Part shown: piece after piece, positions 46,725 through 64,000 of the stretch | Layout of the letters: each line of letters opens with the position of its first letter | How positions within the stretch are numbered: the first letter of the stretch is position 1 | Origin: Ehretia macrophylla | Taxonomy: Eukaryota > Streptophyta > Magnoliopsida > Boraginales > Ehretiaceae | Reading direction: 5' to 3' | DNA length: 64,000 bases | Assembly: GCA_037974665.1 (NCBI GenBank) | Contig: CM075764.1 | Coordinates: forward strand, 120,590,325-120,654,324 | Position numbers and translations under genes: made by a program | Notes under the pieces: model-generated | Told to the model about the DNA's origin: nothing | Seen by the model: the letters and a program-made list of their open reading frames with translations, nothing else | Databases searched by the model: none

Positions 46725-48247
46725 ATGGAGAAGAAAGAGGAGCTAAAGGGAGAAAACTCAATGGCAAACACAACAACATTTTTTGCTTATGATCATCAGA
46801 TGCCTACAAGCTTTTCTTTAACAAATAGCATCTTTGACATCTCATGCGAAACTGAAAAGGGCAACCCTTTTGGAGGCTACATAGACATGTTAGGTGTGCA
46901 AGACTACACTACCCCTTCTATATTTGATTTGCTTCAAACAACCCCACCACCACCACCTTTGATACCTCCCCAATCTCAAGCTCAGTCTCAGCCTCTGCCT
47001 TCACCGTCTCCGGCCGCTTCCACCATTCCTGAGTCTTCCGAGGTGGTTAATACTCCGGCAACCCCTAATTCATCTTCGATATCTTCTTCTTCAACTGAGG
47101 CTGCAAATGATGATCAACACACTAATCCAGTGGAAGAAATGGAACAAGATCAAGAAAAGACTAAAAAACAGTGAGCTTTTATGGCTTTTTTCTGGTCAAA
47201 AACTATTATTTTGTTTTTTCTGCTTTATTGGTTTGTTGTAGATTTTATCTTTATTCTAAAACAAGTGAAATATGAAGCATAAGTGAGATTTATGTGTTTA
47301 ATGGGGGTTTAAGTTATATATGCATGATCTGATTCACTGTAAATTTTGTGGATTTGATATTTAATAAGATTTTGTTTGTACTTTTATTCTCTTGCGAGTA
47401 AAAAAGTGAGATTGTTTTTTGGCTAGGTTGAAACCCAAAAAGAAGAGCCAAAAAAGGCCTAGAGAACCAAGATTTGCATTCATGACAAAGAGTGAGGTTG
47501 ATCACTTGGATGATGGCTATAGATGGAGAAAGTATGGCCAAAAGGCTGTGAAAAACAGCCCCTTTCCAAGGTATATTGACACCCAAAACACACATTTCTT
47601 GTATTTTGATTCAAAGGGAGGCATAAATCAGTTTCGCACACCGAAAATCAATCTCAAAAACTGTGGCACATATATATATATTTCTTGTATTTTAGCTGCA
47701 TATAATTCTCCAGTGGACATAATTTATTTGGGGGGAAAAGGTAATCATATGGAATAATTGTGATTGACTATTGGATTATATATGCTGAAAAAAATTTGTG
47801 GGGCATGCAATGTTTTCAAACAGGAGCTACTATCGTTGCACTAGTGCAGCATGTGGTGTCAAGAAAAGAGTTGAAAGATCATCTCAAGATCCATCAATAG
47901 TTGTCACCACCTATGAAGGTACTCACACACATCCATACCCTATTACACCTCGAGGAAGCATTGGGATTATGCCGGAAACCACCAGTTATGGTGGCATTGG
48001 TGGTGGTGCAACTAGTGCCACTCCTTCATCTAATTTTATTATACCATCACAACTTCACTATCAACAGCAACGGCAGCAACATAGCTATTTCCATAATCCA
48101 ACACCACCATTGAATTTTTCATCATTTGCTCCTTTACTTCAAGAGAGACGATTTTCGCCCTCGCCGTCCTCTTTGGTTAGAGACGATGGCCTTCTTCAGG
48201 ACATTTTGCCATCACAGATGCTGATGAAGGAGCCTAAACAGGAGTAG
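46725..48247 (+). CDS. WRKY transcription factor, group IIc (337 aa, 3 exons)
   Basis: Exons: 46725-47170, 47427-47570, 47824-48247; the frame closes at 1014 nt. One WRKY domain holds WRKYGQK at residues 182-188 and a C-X4-C-X23-H-X1-H zinc finger (C202, C207, H231, H233), which defines group II. The second intron cuts the Arg codon in the PR|SYYR motif, the conserved R-type position of groups I, IIc and III. The basic stretch [17 protein letters not shown] before the domain and [23 protein letters not shown] followed by [11 protein letters not shown] resemble the WRKY48/WRKY23 branch as I remember it; the exact orthologue is uncertain. The N-terminal half has a Pro/Gln/Ser-rich activation-type region and an acidic patch. 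The product should bind W-boxes in the nucleus. Confidence 0.96.
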
Positions 48248-48898
48248 AAAAGAGTTGCTACCTATCTTTGATTGGTATGTTATTTCATACTGACTAATGA
48301 AAGTTGGGTTATCTTTAGTTATAAGCCCACTTCACTATTACATAGAGACTTAGCAACATTGTAAAATGAATAGCTTTAGCTTATGGAGAATCTAGTTTTG
48401 TTATTAATTAAAGTTCTTTTTGTTCTTTAATGTACTTAATTAACATGGCTTTATATGAAGATTTTCGAACTTGGTAGGTTATCTCTTTTGTTTTGGCTTT
48501 GTTTACCACATTTTCTCTTTTTCACCATTGTCATTGTTCCATTTCTATAATTGCATGGGCATTCCTTACAATCACCAACTCGGTAATGTTTATGAGGAAG
48601 ATGTAGGGTTAGGGTTTCTTAGTGACAAAGTGTGCAAGTAATCCTCACGACAATATTTGGGAAATTGAGAGAAGAATGAACATGGGGAGTACTAGTTCCT
48701 ATGTACTACTCAGAATTTTGTGGAAAATTATAGAAGGTTTATTAGTGATCATTGTGTTTATTATTGAAGATGTTGAATTGATTGTTGGAACATGCATGAA
48801 TCACTTAATTGACAACAATTCCCAACTTGTTTAAAATTAGATAGCATGGCATGAAACACCACAATCTCTTGAATGGAAATTAGTCCTAGAAATTTAAG

Positions 48899-48997
48899 AG
48901 TTGGGTAGAATGGTTGGGTAGCGATCTATTGTAATAAGAGGTTTTGAGTTTACATTACGGCTTCGGCCTCTATTATACAAAAAAAAGAAAAAAAAAT
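48899..48997 (+). mobile_element. SINE copy A
   Basis: GAGTTGGGTAGAATGGTTGG, GTAGCGATCTATTGTAATAAG, AGGTTTTGAGTTTACATTACGG, CTTCGGCCTCTATTATAC, then an interrupted A-tail. It is about 85 bp plus tail and collinear with copies at 3862-3960, 24388-24517 and 49345-49455. Confidence 0.6.
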
Positions 48998-49344
48998 AAG
49001 TTCTAAAGTTTGCAACCCTCAAAGTTGAAATATTTTACTCACATCAACTCATTTTGATTTAGCATCACACCCATTGTAATCCACTTAATTTCCTGTCTGA
49101 TCACTTCATGTTGAGTTTTAGCTAAAGAAGAACAATTGGAAATGGATGGCAGGGGATACATGGGGGCCTTGTGGTTCTTTCTCTTTCGAAGCCATATTCT
49201 CGCGAAGATTGATCATTAAATGATGTTGTACATATATAGGCAAATTAATTAGAAATGGAGCATGGTTCTTGTTTGAGAGCATGGTGTGTGAGATTTTGTC
49301 CGAGATATAGTAGCTTGGACATAGGATGTTATTGTTAAAATATC

Positions 49345-49455
49345 AATCTGAACCCAAGAATTAGATGAAATAGTCATAGATTGTTATCCATCAAAGGTTA
49401 TGAGTTTAATTTGAATTACGGGTTCGGCCTCTATTGTACCATATATATGCAAATG
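49345..49455 (+). mobile_element. SINE copy C
   Basis: GATGAAATAGTCATAG, then AAAGGTTATGAGTTTAATTTG, AATTACGGGTTCGGCCTCT, ATTGTACC, then sequence ending in an A-run. Its 3' half is the best preserved (GGGTTCGGCC, near a tRNA B box). Confidence 0.55.
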
Positions 49456-52400
49456 AAAAAAAAAAAAAACAAATTGAACATGGAAGGCCTAATTTTTACC
49501 CGTATGAAAGTCTCCTTGCTAAATATGTATAGCTAGGTCACTTGAATGCAATGCCACTTCTGGCCATGCACGACTTCTTGCCAGCACCATGTACGTAGTG
49601 TCTACTTACAACAAAGGTAGATGCAATTTAGCAATTTTCCCCTTTATCCCATCCTTGGCAAATCACGCATAAAATCTGTCAGGATATATGCAGTACTAGA
49701 CGCCTATATGTCCTTGGCACATATTTGCATTTCCATACATGATATCTACTATGTGTTTCTGTATGAGAAACGACTAGTGTTGATAGTAGAGATCAGAAAC
49801 TAGAAATGATATGTTTCATCTCCTTCGGGAAACGCTATAACTCTCACCTTAAGATGGAGATTTAATTGGAGAAAAATATTAATTGTATATTTTCATGGCT
49901 AAGCTAGACTAGTATTCGTTAATTCAACCTACCAAACATCACAAATTGAAATACCCTGTCATTTGTTGACCTGAAGCATATGTTGAGGTGTATCGCTTCA
50001 CCATGCAATTTGGGAGAAGAGCATAACATTCCTAGCTACCTCATTTGCACAATGTGCTTAACACTAATATCACTACTTCTGGAAAGTAGGTTCTTAATTA
50101 GCATCAATCACAAGGTAGTCGTGGACATTGGGAAGCTAGCTATATATGTATTTGCAGATTTCTCTTGCAGTACCAAAGGTTCTATCCTGCTTAAATTCGC
50201 ATGTTAGGTTGAAATTCATAGGCCGAACCTTTTAGGAGACCAAGCTGATAATGTGCGTTGGCTCGGCATATCCTCAAGCAAGTCTTTTGCCACGAGGAAA
50301 TTTAAAATACTGAAAAAATAAATAAAATAGTTCCTTATGCCCCCACCCCCCCAGCCCAGAAAGAAAATGAAAAGTAACCAAAAGCTAGCGAGATATGCCG
50401 AATATTGTTTTTCATTGATGCAAGCAATTGTTGTGATTAGTTGAGGCAAAAAGCTCTCAAACGATTTAAGATCGTCCTGTGATAATTAGCTTAATGGTGA
50501 TTGAAAAGCTTTATCTTGTGGAACAACTTAATTAGTACATGAATGTGAGGTTGGCTATTTAGTTGTGGAGCAGCCGAATTTAATTCTTCTCGGAAATTAA
50601 TGATTTTGTGACGGCTATGTCGATACTTTGATGTGTCGGCTCCTAATCTAATAAAATAAGGCTTGATTGATTTGATCAATTAATATATCAATATTTTGAT
50701 CTGACAATAAGATCATTATATTTATATGATGGTTCAAGTTTCTAGAGAAGAAAATAACATGGGAAAGCTAGAAAACTTTTGAAACTTGAAGAACATAATC
50801 GAATTAAGTGCAGTTAAGCAGTACAAGGCCAGTAGAAGCAATACAAGAATAGTTTGTAATACGAAAAGGAATCAGAATGTACTACATTGTTGGCCGGGAT
50901 TAACTGTAAAGCAACTTGAAAATTGACATGCATTCAATTATATATATTCTCTGCCAGACACCAAATAGAAAATAATATTCATCATAGCTGGAAATTGACA
51001 AATTTTTATATTTCTATATATATGTATTTAGTGCTCGTGACATTTTTCTGTTGAATTTCCTCCTTTGGTTTTAGCTCTTTTTCTTTGTTTGATTGGAGAT
51101 AAGAATAAATGGAAAAAGTTGTACACATAAACGTCTTTATTTTTTCGCCTTTTATGTACAATTTAGTCAAAAGCAGATCCCTTCAATGATATAATCAAAA
51201 CTTGAATTGCTATCATTTTCTCCAATAGTTGTTCCACTTCTAGGGCTAAAGCTAATTCATAGTTTTAGTGACCATCATGAATTAACCTAAGAGAAATTTT
51301 ACATGTCACTAGCGACAATACGTTTAACCTAAGAGAAATATTATATATCACACGTGGCGATATATATATATATATATTTCTTTTCATGAGTGGAAATAAC
51401 TAAATTAACTAACTAATTACCATAGTGCAATGACTATTCATTTCTTTCTATGTCGAGAAGCATGTTTGCATTATTAGATAATGACTCAAGTCTACTAAAT
51501 ATATAAACTAAGTGTACTTGATGTACTTAATTTGTTTCAGGTCGAAAAATTGACACGTTGCGGTGTGTATATTTTTGTGTTTGGTTGTTAATACAAATAC
51601 TTGAAATGAAATATATGGGAAATTTGCAACTACTGAACCTAATTTTCATATGTGCAACTGCAATTATATACACTAGGTTCATGAGCCCTTTTTTCTTTTA
51701 TCCTTTATTAATTAACTTTTTTTTATTTTTTTAATAGAGATCTAAGATCGTGAAATATAATTAGAACCCACGTTAGACTCACAAATCTCTTACAAAGTGA
51801 GTGTCATATCGATAGACTAAAGTGTGTATAACTAATTAACTTCTTTTAATTTAGTACACGTATGTGTATTCTTTAAATCATATCTTATAGACATCAACAA
51901 AGATTCCCCATAGAATACATGGAGTTCAAAAGCCCAACTACAGACTTGGGCCCTTGTTTCCATGATAAAAAGACTTGGGCCTTATAAATTTGGTCTTTCA
52001 ATATACATCGTCTAGTTGCCAAATATGCACAACATTTTGCAACGCCAGGAAGGTCATAAATATTGAAAACTGAAGAATTCGCATTCAACTGTTATATTAA
52101 ACAATATTGCCAAGTTAATTTGAATTCTTCAGTTGCCATATAAAAATAATTAGGATATAAAGATTTCAATTGCCTTATAAAAGGTCACCAAATTTTCAAT
52201 TTGAGATTTTTGCATCAAAATCCCATCCCCATCCACATTCTTCTGCAATTGTTCATAGAACTTTGTAATAAATTACTTTTCTGACCATTTTATATACAAC
52301 GCCTATATGAAGCATTCCTTCAAATTACATTTAATATAACAACAACATAGAAATATATCACATCTTAAACAACTATTTTGGAAATTATTTTTTGGAATTC

Positions 52401-52988
52401 TTTTGGTCTTTTTATGTGGAATTAAGAAATCACATCTGCTCTCTCTCTCTCTCTCTCTCTCTCTTAACCCATCAATCAATAAAGCTAAGTAAAAAAGAAG
52501 AAAGAAAAAAGAAAAATAAAAGAGAAAAATAAAATATTGTCTCCTCATTTTTCCAATTCTTTGGCTTCATTTTGCACATTATTACGAACCATAGGAACTT
52601 ACCAGATCATTTTTCCAACTTTGCCCTATAAATTTGAGTAGAGAAAATTTCTTTTTCTCATGTGTGCAGATAGGAAATTTGTCGAAGTTAATTCACGCTT
52701 TTGACCAAAGGAAATTGTTGCACATGCTTGTTTCTAAAGTTTAAACACATAAAATGAGCATCTAAGATTCTGATCACTACAATATTTTCAATTTTTTGCA
52801 ATACTGCAATTAAAAAATAAATAAATAACTTTGCAATAAGTGTCTTATTGTACCCATTTTTAGTCGTTGTATAAACTAAATTTTTTACCGTACTAATTTT
52901 AAAATTATAGTTTAATTGAAACGGTTTTGACAGACTATTACTTTTTATTTATAAAAAAATCATTACAGTATATTAAAATTTACAACGA

Positions 52989-53053
52989 GATTATGTATAC
53001 GATTGTCCCTTAGGAGACATCCGATAAAATTGGAACGATTATGTATACGATTG
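52989..53053 (+). promoter_or_regulatory. 17-bp perfect direct repeat in the peroxidase promoter
   Basis: GATTATGTATACGATTG occurs at 52989-53005 and again at 53037-53053, 48 bp apart, about 250 bp upstream of the TATA box. Each copy contains the palindrome GTATAC. The function is unknown; it could be a paired transcription-factor site or a small duplication. Confidence 0.4.
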
Positions 53054-53297
53054 AAAAACCGTTTCACAAAGTCATTTGTAACGGGAATAATGTAGCTCAT
53101 GAGTACTGAAGTGCTTCGGTTCTTAGAGAAAAGACACTCGAGAGCCATTTCCCAGCACATGGCATTAGGTGAAGAAGTTAGGCCTCTTGTATCACTCTCG
53201 TTGCGTATATATGAAACTGACCCTTTCTTAGGCTTGACTATGTCTTCTTTCAACCACTATTTCTTCAACTCAGTCTCTTCAACTACCAAGCAACTTC

Positions 53298-53305
53298 TAT
53301 ATATA
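53298..53305 (+). promoter_or_regulatory. TATA box of the peroxidase gene
   Basis: TATATATA in the context CTATATATAGAC, 63 bp before the start codon, which implies a leader of about 30-35 nt. Confidence 0.6.
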
Positions 53306-53367
53306 GACTTCGCTTTTCACTACACTTCCTGCAAACAACCCAACTTCATTTAGTAATATTCTAAAAT

Positions 53368-54866
<1,499 letters not shown>

Positions 54867-57640
54867 TTCATGAGTGATGAAATGGTTGCCCTTGTTCAAC
54901 ATTCTGGTATTAAAATTAAGAAATTAGCTATTATCAATATGTTGTTCTATTGTAAAATTAATTTGGTGTTAGATAAAGTAACGCAAGATCTTAATTATAA
55001 AGAAGCTTGAAAATCTTGATTTGTTCATGTATAACAATTGAATTCTTCAATAGATAAACCTTTTTATTGTAAAACTGTTTTAAAATAAATTTAATTCTCG
55101 ACACACTTATATTTTAGCATGAAATTTGAGAATTTTCTCTATTGTGGAAAACTCGAAATTGACACATGCACCATTAATAGTTTATGGGTTACATTGAGAT
55201 CATTAAATTTCTAAGGCAAAATGACAGAAGTCAAAAATGTAAATTGCCCTATAAATAATCATGCAGCTATTTACTTGCACATATTGTGAAACGAGAGAAA
55301 GAAATCTCACGAGATTTTTATTTTCTTTTGTAACTAATATAACCTTGGTAGAGAATACACGAGTAAAAATTAAAATAAAAAGCTTATCATGGTATGATTA
55401 ATATATTCCAAAGATAGTTGGAGTCAAAAGCTTATTTGACTAAGATAATGATGATTTATAAGATAGCTGACATTGTCTGTATCTTTTACCAAAATGGAAA
55501 AAGACATTTTCTAAAATCATCAACACGTGGCCTCTATAATCTTTTTTCCTTTTCTTTTCTCTTTTTTTTTAATAATAAAAGTTAAAGTTGCGTCCGAACT
55601 TAAACTTTTTTTTCACTTTTTGGAGTTAGTTGGTAAAAAAAAATTTCACTTTAATTATAACAAATTGTTATTCAACCATTAATTTGCCATTCTATTATTT
55701 TTTCTAACTAAAATAGTACTATACCTAGTAGTTGACTAGGTATAGATGCAACAATTTGTTTATTTGTCTTTATTTATAGAAAAGATTCTCAAACCTTGAA
55801 TTCTTCTGTCAATTCCACAATGATTAGCATTTGGTGAATTAAATGCAAATACCTCAACAATTCAAAAAAATCATATTCAGTAAATTGTTGATCTCCTAGA
55901 TCGTCAGAAATACCTATACTCTCTTTGATCATGAGCTTAATTATTTGACTAATCATTTAATTGTTTCTTTTAAATATCAACCGTTAATTAAAAATACGCA
56001 AACTACAAAAATGAATTTGCATCTCAAAAAATTTGACACCTGCAAGATTCTGAAGAAAGAAAACTCCCTCGTTAGCATTTCACTTTTTTTGGTGCACGCC
56101 GAATCATTTAACTGAACTGTCTATGATGGAACTCATTTGACAAGGCATAAAGAATCAACAAATTTCTCATAAAGAAATTCCGTACGATAGCCACGGCCCC
56201 CCTAAGAGTTGTGTGGATTGGTCATGCGGTGATTTATTATGGTCAAAATTTTTAAATTTAAATTTATATTTTTTTTTATTACAGATATTTTCGGGGCCTT
56301 AATTAAATTAGAACATGTATTAAAATATATCGTTGTACTATAAAATTTATAATTTTAAAGTTAATTCAATGTAATCATACTTAAGATAAGTTCCTCATCA
56401 TAAAAATAAAATAAAACAATAAAAATAATAAATTCCCTGTGATATACGACAAAGACCTGGTTGAGAGCTATGTCCTCAACAAATGCAATATTGATGACTC
56501 GTGATGACTTTCAAGACTCCATATCGACTGAAACTACTAGAAACAACTAGTTTGGTGATGTTAAAATAACAAGGTCTTGCACATGACTATAGATATCCAA
56601 GAACTTGTTAATTTTTTTTTTTTTTTTGGTGCAAGAAAATTTTTACTTTTATAGGAAAAAGACAAAAGAAACTATCATTTTCTAAATATATAATAATATA
56701 ACTTGACTTTTACCTCCATTAAAAACAAAAGAGGTAGCTTCATATATGAAGCTATGATAAGAAGTATAGTTAATTCGAATTCAATCTACTTGATCCATTT
56801 TCCAAGAAAATGACAATAATGTTAGGGACATGCAAGGTGAGAATGGGCTTGATATATCAACTTTCACTAAAATTATTATAAATAATACGTTATCTATAGA
56901 TAGAGTGGGAAATTCCCCCTAAACTAGCACATTAATTTGTGGTTTTCGACATGGCCCAGGCTGGAGTAAAATGATCGTAAATTCTCATTCAATGTGACAT
57001 ATATATAATATATGTAATTAGTTTTAACAACCTATTTTTGTATTACATAACTCATTACGTAAACTATAAAAAATATTTTTTCAGTTTGCTAAAATTGCAT
57101 ATTAATCCTGTATAACATTAGTAATTTCTTAAAACTCGTAATATATATAAGAGGTACCATCCAACTACTTGTCTGCTAAGAGATGAATTTCAAGCCAATA
57201 AAAAAAAAAAAAAAAACTTTTTCCACTTGCTTTCACTTTTAGTATGTTGTACGTTAGAACTAACAAATTCCTTAAACTCTATATCATATTCTATCTTGCC
57301 ATCGGAACAAAAAAACATAAAATAAAAAACAATATCAGTTTTCGTTACCAAACATTTAGAAAATATTATTATTAGGGGTTAAAGTACATTTTCAGCAAAT
57401 TATAATTTCTTTTATAGATATACAAATATTATTTTGAAAAAGGATAGGGCAAATTGCTGAGTGCAAGACACTTTATTGGCGTGTCACACTTATCCCATTA
57501 ACATATTAATTATATAATGATATCCAGATAAGATTACACCTAGATTTTAGACAACTAACCAACGGCTGACTACTCTGATGAGTCCTTTGTTGTTTCAAAC
57601 ACAAACAGTTTCAGTTACACCAAGTCATCATCACAATTGA
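54867..57640. other. intergenic between peroxidase and galactokinase
   Basis: Peroxidase 3' UTR followed by AT-rich DNA with no gene-like frame. There is a CACGTG (G-box core) at 55524-55529, T- or A-runs near 56610 and 57200, and otherwise nothing that I can name. Confidence 0.55.
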
Positions 57641-57656
57641 TCTCATACATACATGC

Positions 57657-57699
57657 ATATATATATATATATATATGTGTGTGTATGTATGTATGTATG
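57657..57699 (+). repeat. (TA)n(TG)n(TATG)n compound microsatellite
   Basis: A compound repeat in the galactokinase promoter or 5' leader, about 75 bp before the start codon. Confidence 0.85.
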
Positions 57700-57773
57700 A
57701 AACATAATTATTCATTTCATTAAAAGCAAACAAATTAATTTGCAACCTCAATATTTCAGAAAAAGATCAGGAA

Positions 57774-63022
<5,249 letters not shown>

Positions 63023-64000
63023 CTCTGACAACTTGTCAAGGCTTTTCTGTGTAGCAGCAATGAAATGAAACGCTAGCTAGGTTGAGGCTGTCTTTTTCTC
63101 TTAAGTGATCTTCTATAAGCATCACTACAATATATTATGTCTAAAACAAATATGATCTCTGATCTCTCTCTTTCTTTAGAAACCTATGCTCCAAGAATCT
63201 CATAATTGCATGAACTGAATTAAATGGTCACTGGCAAATTTGTTTTAAAGAGATCGAAAAGATGTTATGCTGGTGATGGAGCTTCAGGTCATCACATGCC
63301 AGACTTGCCGGATTGACGGGTTTGGAGCGTGACATGAGTATTATATTTTGTTCTATTTGATTTTCTCTCATTTTAATCAACGGGTTTGAAGCGTGATAAT
63401 ATTATATTTTATTCTGTTTGGATTTTCTTCATTCCTAATGCCATTCTCATAATATCAAACGAAAATTACATAGTATTTATCGAAAGAAATTGAAGATATT
63501 TGAACCACTAACCCTGAAAGTATTGTGCCACATTAGAAATAATTCTGAAGTCTAAATAAACTAATCTCAGCCATTAGTGATTTTCATGAGCATTTGCGTA
63601 TGTTTAAAAGTGAATGGGATTGGGAAAATGGTTCATTAAAGCATTGTTGGCGACAGTACTGAGACTAAGAAAAGAGATAGGTCATACATAGGTTAATATG
63701 GTTGGATTAAATTTTTAGATTACTGAAAAGTTTTGGATTCAAGTTTCGCTACTATCATTCAGGGTTTAAATGTCGTCATTATTAATTCAAGTCTTGCCAC
63801 TATTATTCCCAGTTCAAGTTTTCTACTATTAGTCTTGCCACTATCATTTCCAGTTCAAGTTTTCTACTATTATCTTGTTTACCACGTGCACGGTTCGAAT
63901 TAAAAGACTCACTTACACATGAGGATGTGTTAGATATATAGTTCGAGATATCAAATTAAGTAAATATTCATTCTTTAAAAATTTAAATTTTTAGATGATG
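63023..64000. other. galactokinase 3' UTR and downstream intergenic DNA
   Basis: No further gene. The direct repeat GACGGGTTTGGAGCGTGA / AACGGGTTTGAAGCGTGA (near 63316 and 63380) and a 41-bp tandem repeat (63790-63871) are the only structures. The stretch near 63890-63945 (CACGTGCACGGTTCGAATTA, then GTGTTAGATATATA) resembles flanking sequence of LTR/TRIM elements but is too short to assign. Confidence 0.55.
63790..63871 (+). repeat. two-copy 41-bp tandem repeat
   Basis: AGTCTTGCCACTATTATTCC followed by CAGTTCAAGTTTTCTACTATT, repeated at once with two substitutions. A third, more diverged copy seems to precede it (CAAGTTTCGCTACTATCATTC). Confidence 0.8.

Larger units (their letters stand above)
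48248..53280. other. intergenic between WRKY and peroxidase genes
   Basis: After the WRKY 3' UTR no gene is visible over about 5 kb. It contains two SINE copies (48899-48997 and 49345-49455), a possible old tRNA-derived repeat around 51735-51835 (minus), short TA and CT microsatellites (51361-51377, 52439-52464), and the peroxidase promoter at its end. Confidence 0.55.

Noticed and set aside
46450..46746. 98-codon frame overlapping the WRKY start
   Set aside because: It translates the A-run and CT-repeat leader in another frame. The WRKY frame is clearly the real one.
47419..47757. 112-codon frame running past the WRKY exon 2
   Set aside because: The true exon is 47427-47570; the rest of the frame is intron 2 read through.
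53099..53353. 84-codon frame just upstream of the peroxidase
   Set aside because: It contains the TATA box and 17-bp-repeat-proximal promoter DNA and ends before the start codon. No protein features.

Overview
The window is nuclear DNA from a flowering plant, most likely a eudicot. It is AT-rich, with large gene-poor stretches, GT-AG introns, typical plant gene families and layers of transposable elements. I see no organellar, bacterial or viral genome segment and no CRISPR array. Exon structures were built by hand from reading frame, splice sites and protein-family fit; no alignment was run.

Layout. Positions 1-23,100 are almost entirely repeats: a probable LTR or UTR of an unidentified retroelement (1-2970), a 5'-truncated LINE tail with an RNase H domain (about 3180-3709), scattered SINE and MITE copies, and a complete but decayed Ty1/Copia element on the minus strand (9046-17378, two 1.5-kb LTRs, target duplication AAAAC). 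Around it lies a field of diverged tandem modules ending in a Helitron-like 3' terminus near 23,103. From 23.3 kb to the end, six genes are spaced out by intergenic DNA: a small secreted-peptide gene (minus, 23354-23945), a tail-anchored protein with a KASH-like C-terminus (24838-27054), prefoldin subunit 3 (29485-33174), a group IIc WRKY factor (46725-48247), a class III peroxidase close to PRX40 (53368-54866) and galactokinase (57774-63022, 13 exons). Between PFD3 and WRKY lies a non-autonomous Mutator-like element with a perfect 9-bp target duplication (41341-42374).

The genes do not form a pathway. They cover protein folding (prefoldin), galactose salvage (galactokinase), cell-wall oxidation (peroxidase), transcription (WRKY), a possible nuclear-envelope protein and a possible peptide signal. 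I did not find a clearly new biological system. The best leads are the KASH-like protein with duplicated E2F-type sites around its first exon, the uncharacterised secreted peptide, a GC-AG intron and a 17-bp promoter repeat in the peroxidase gene, and the nested transposon structures.
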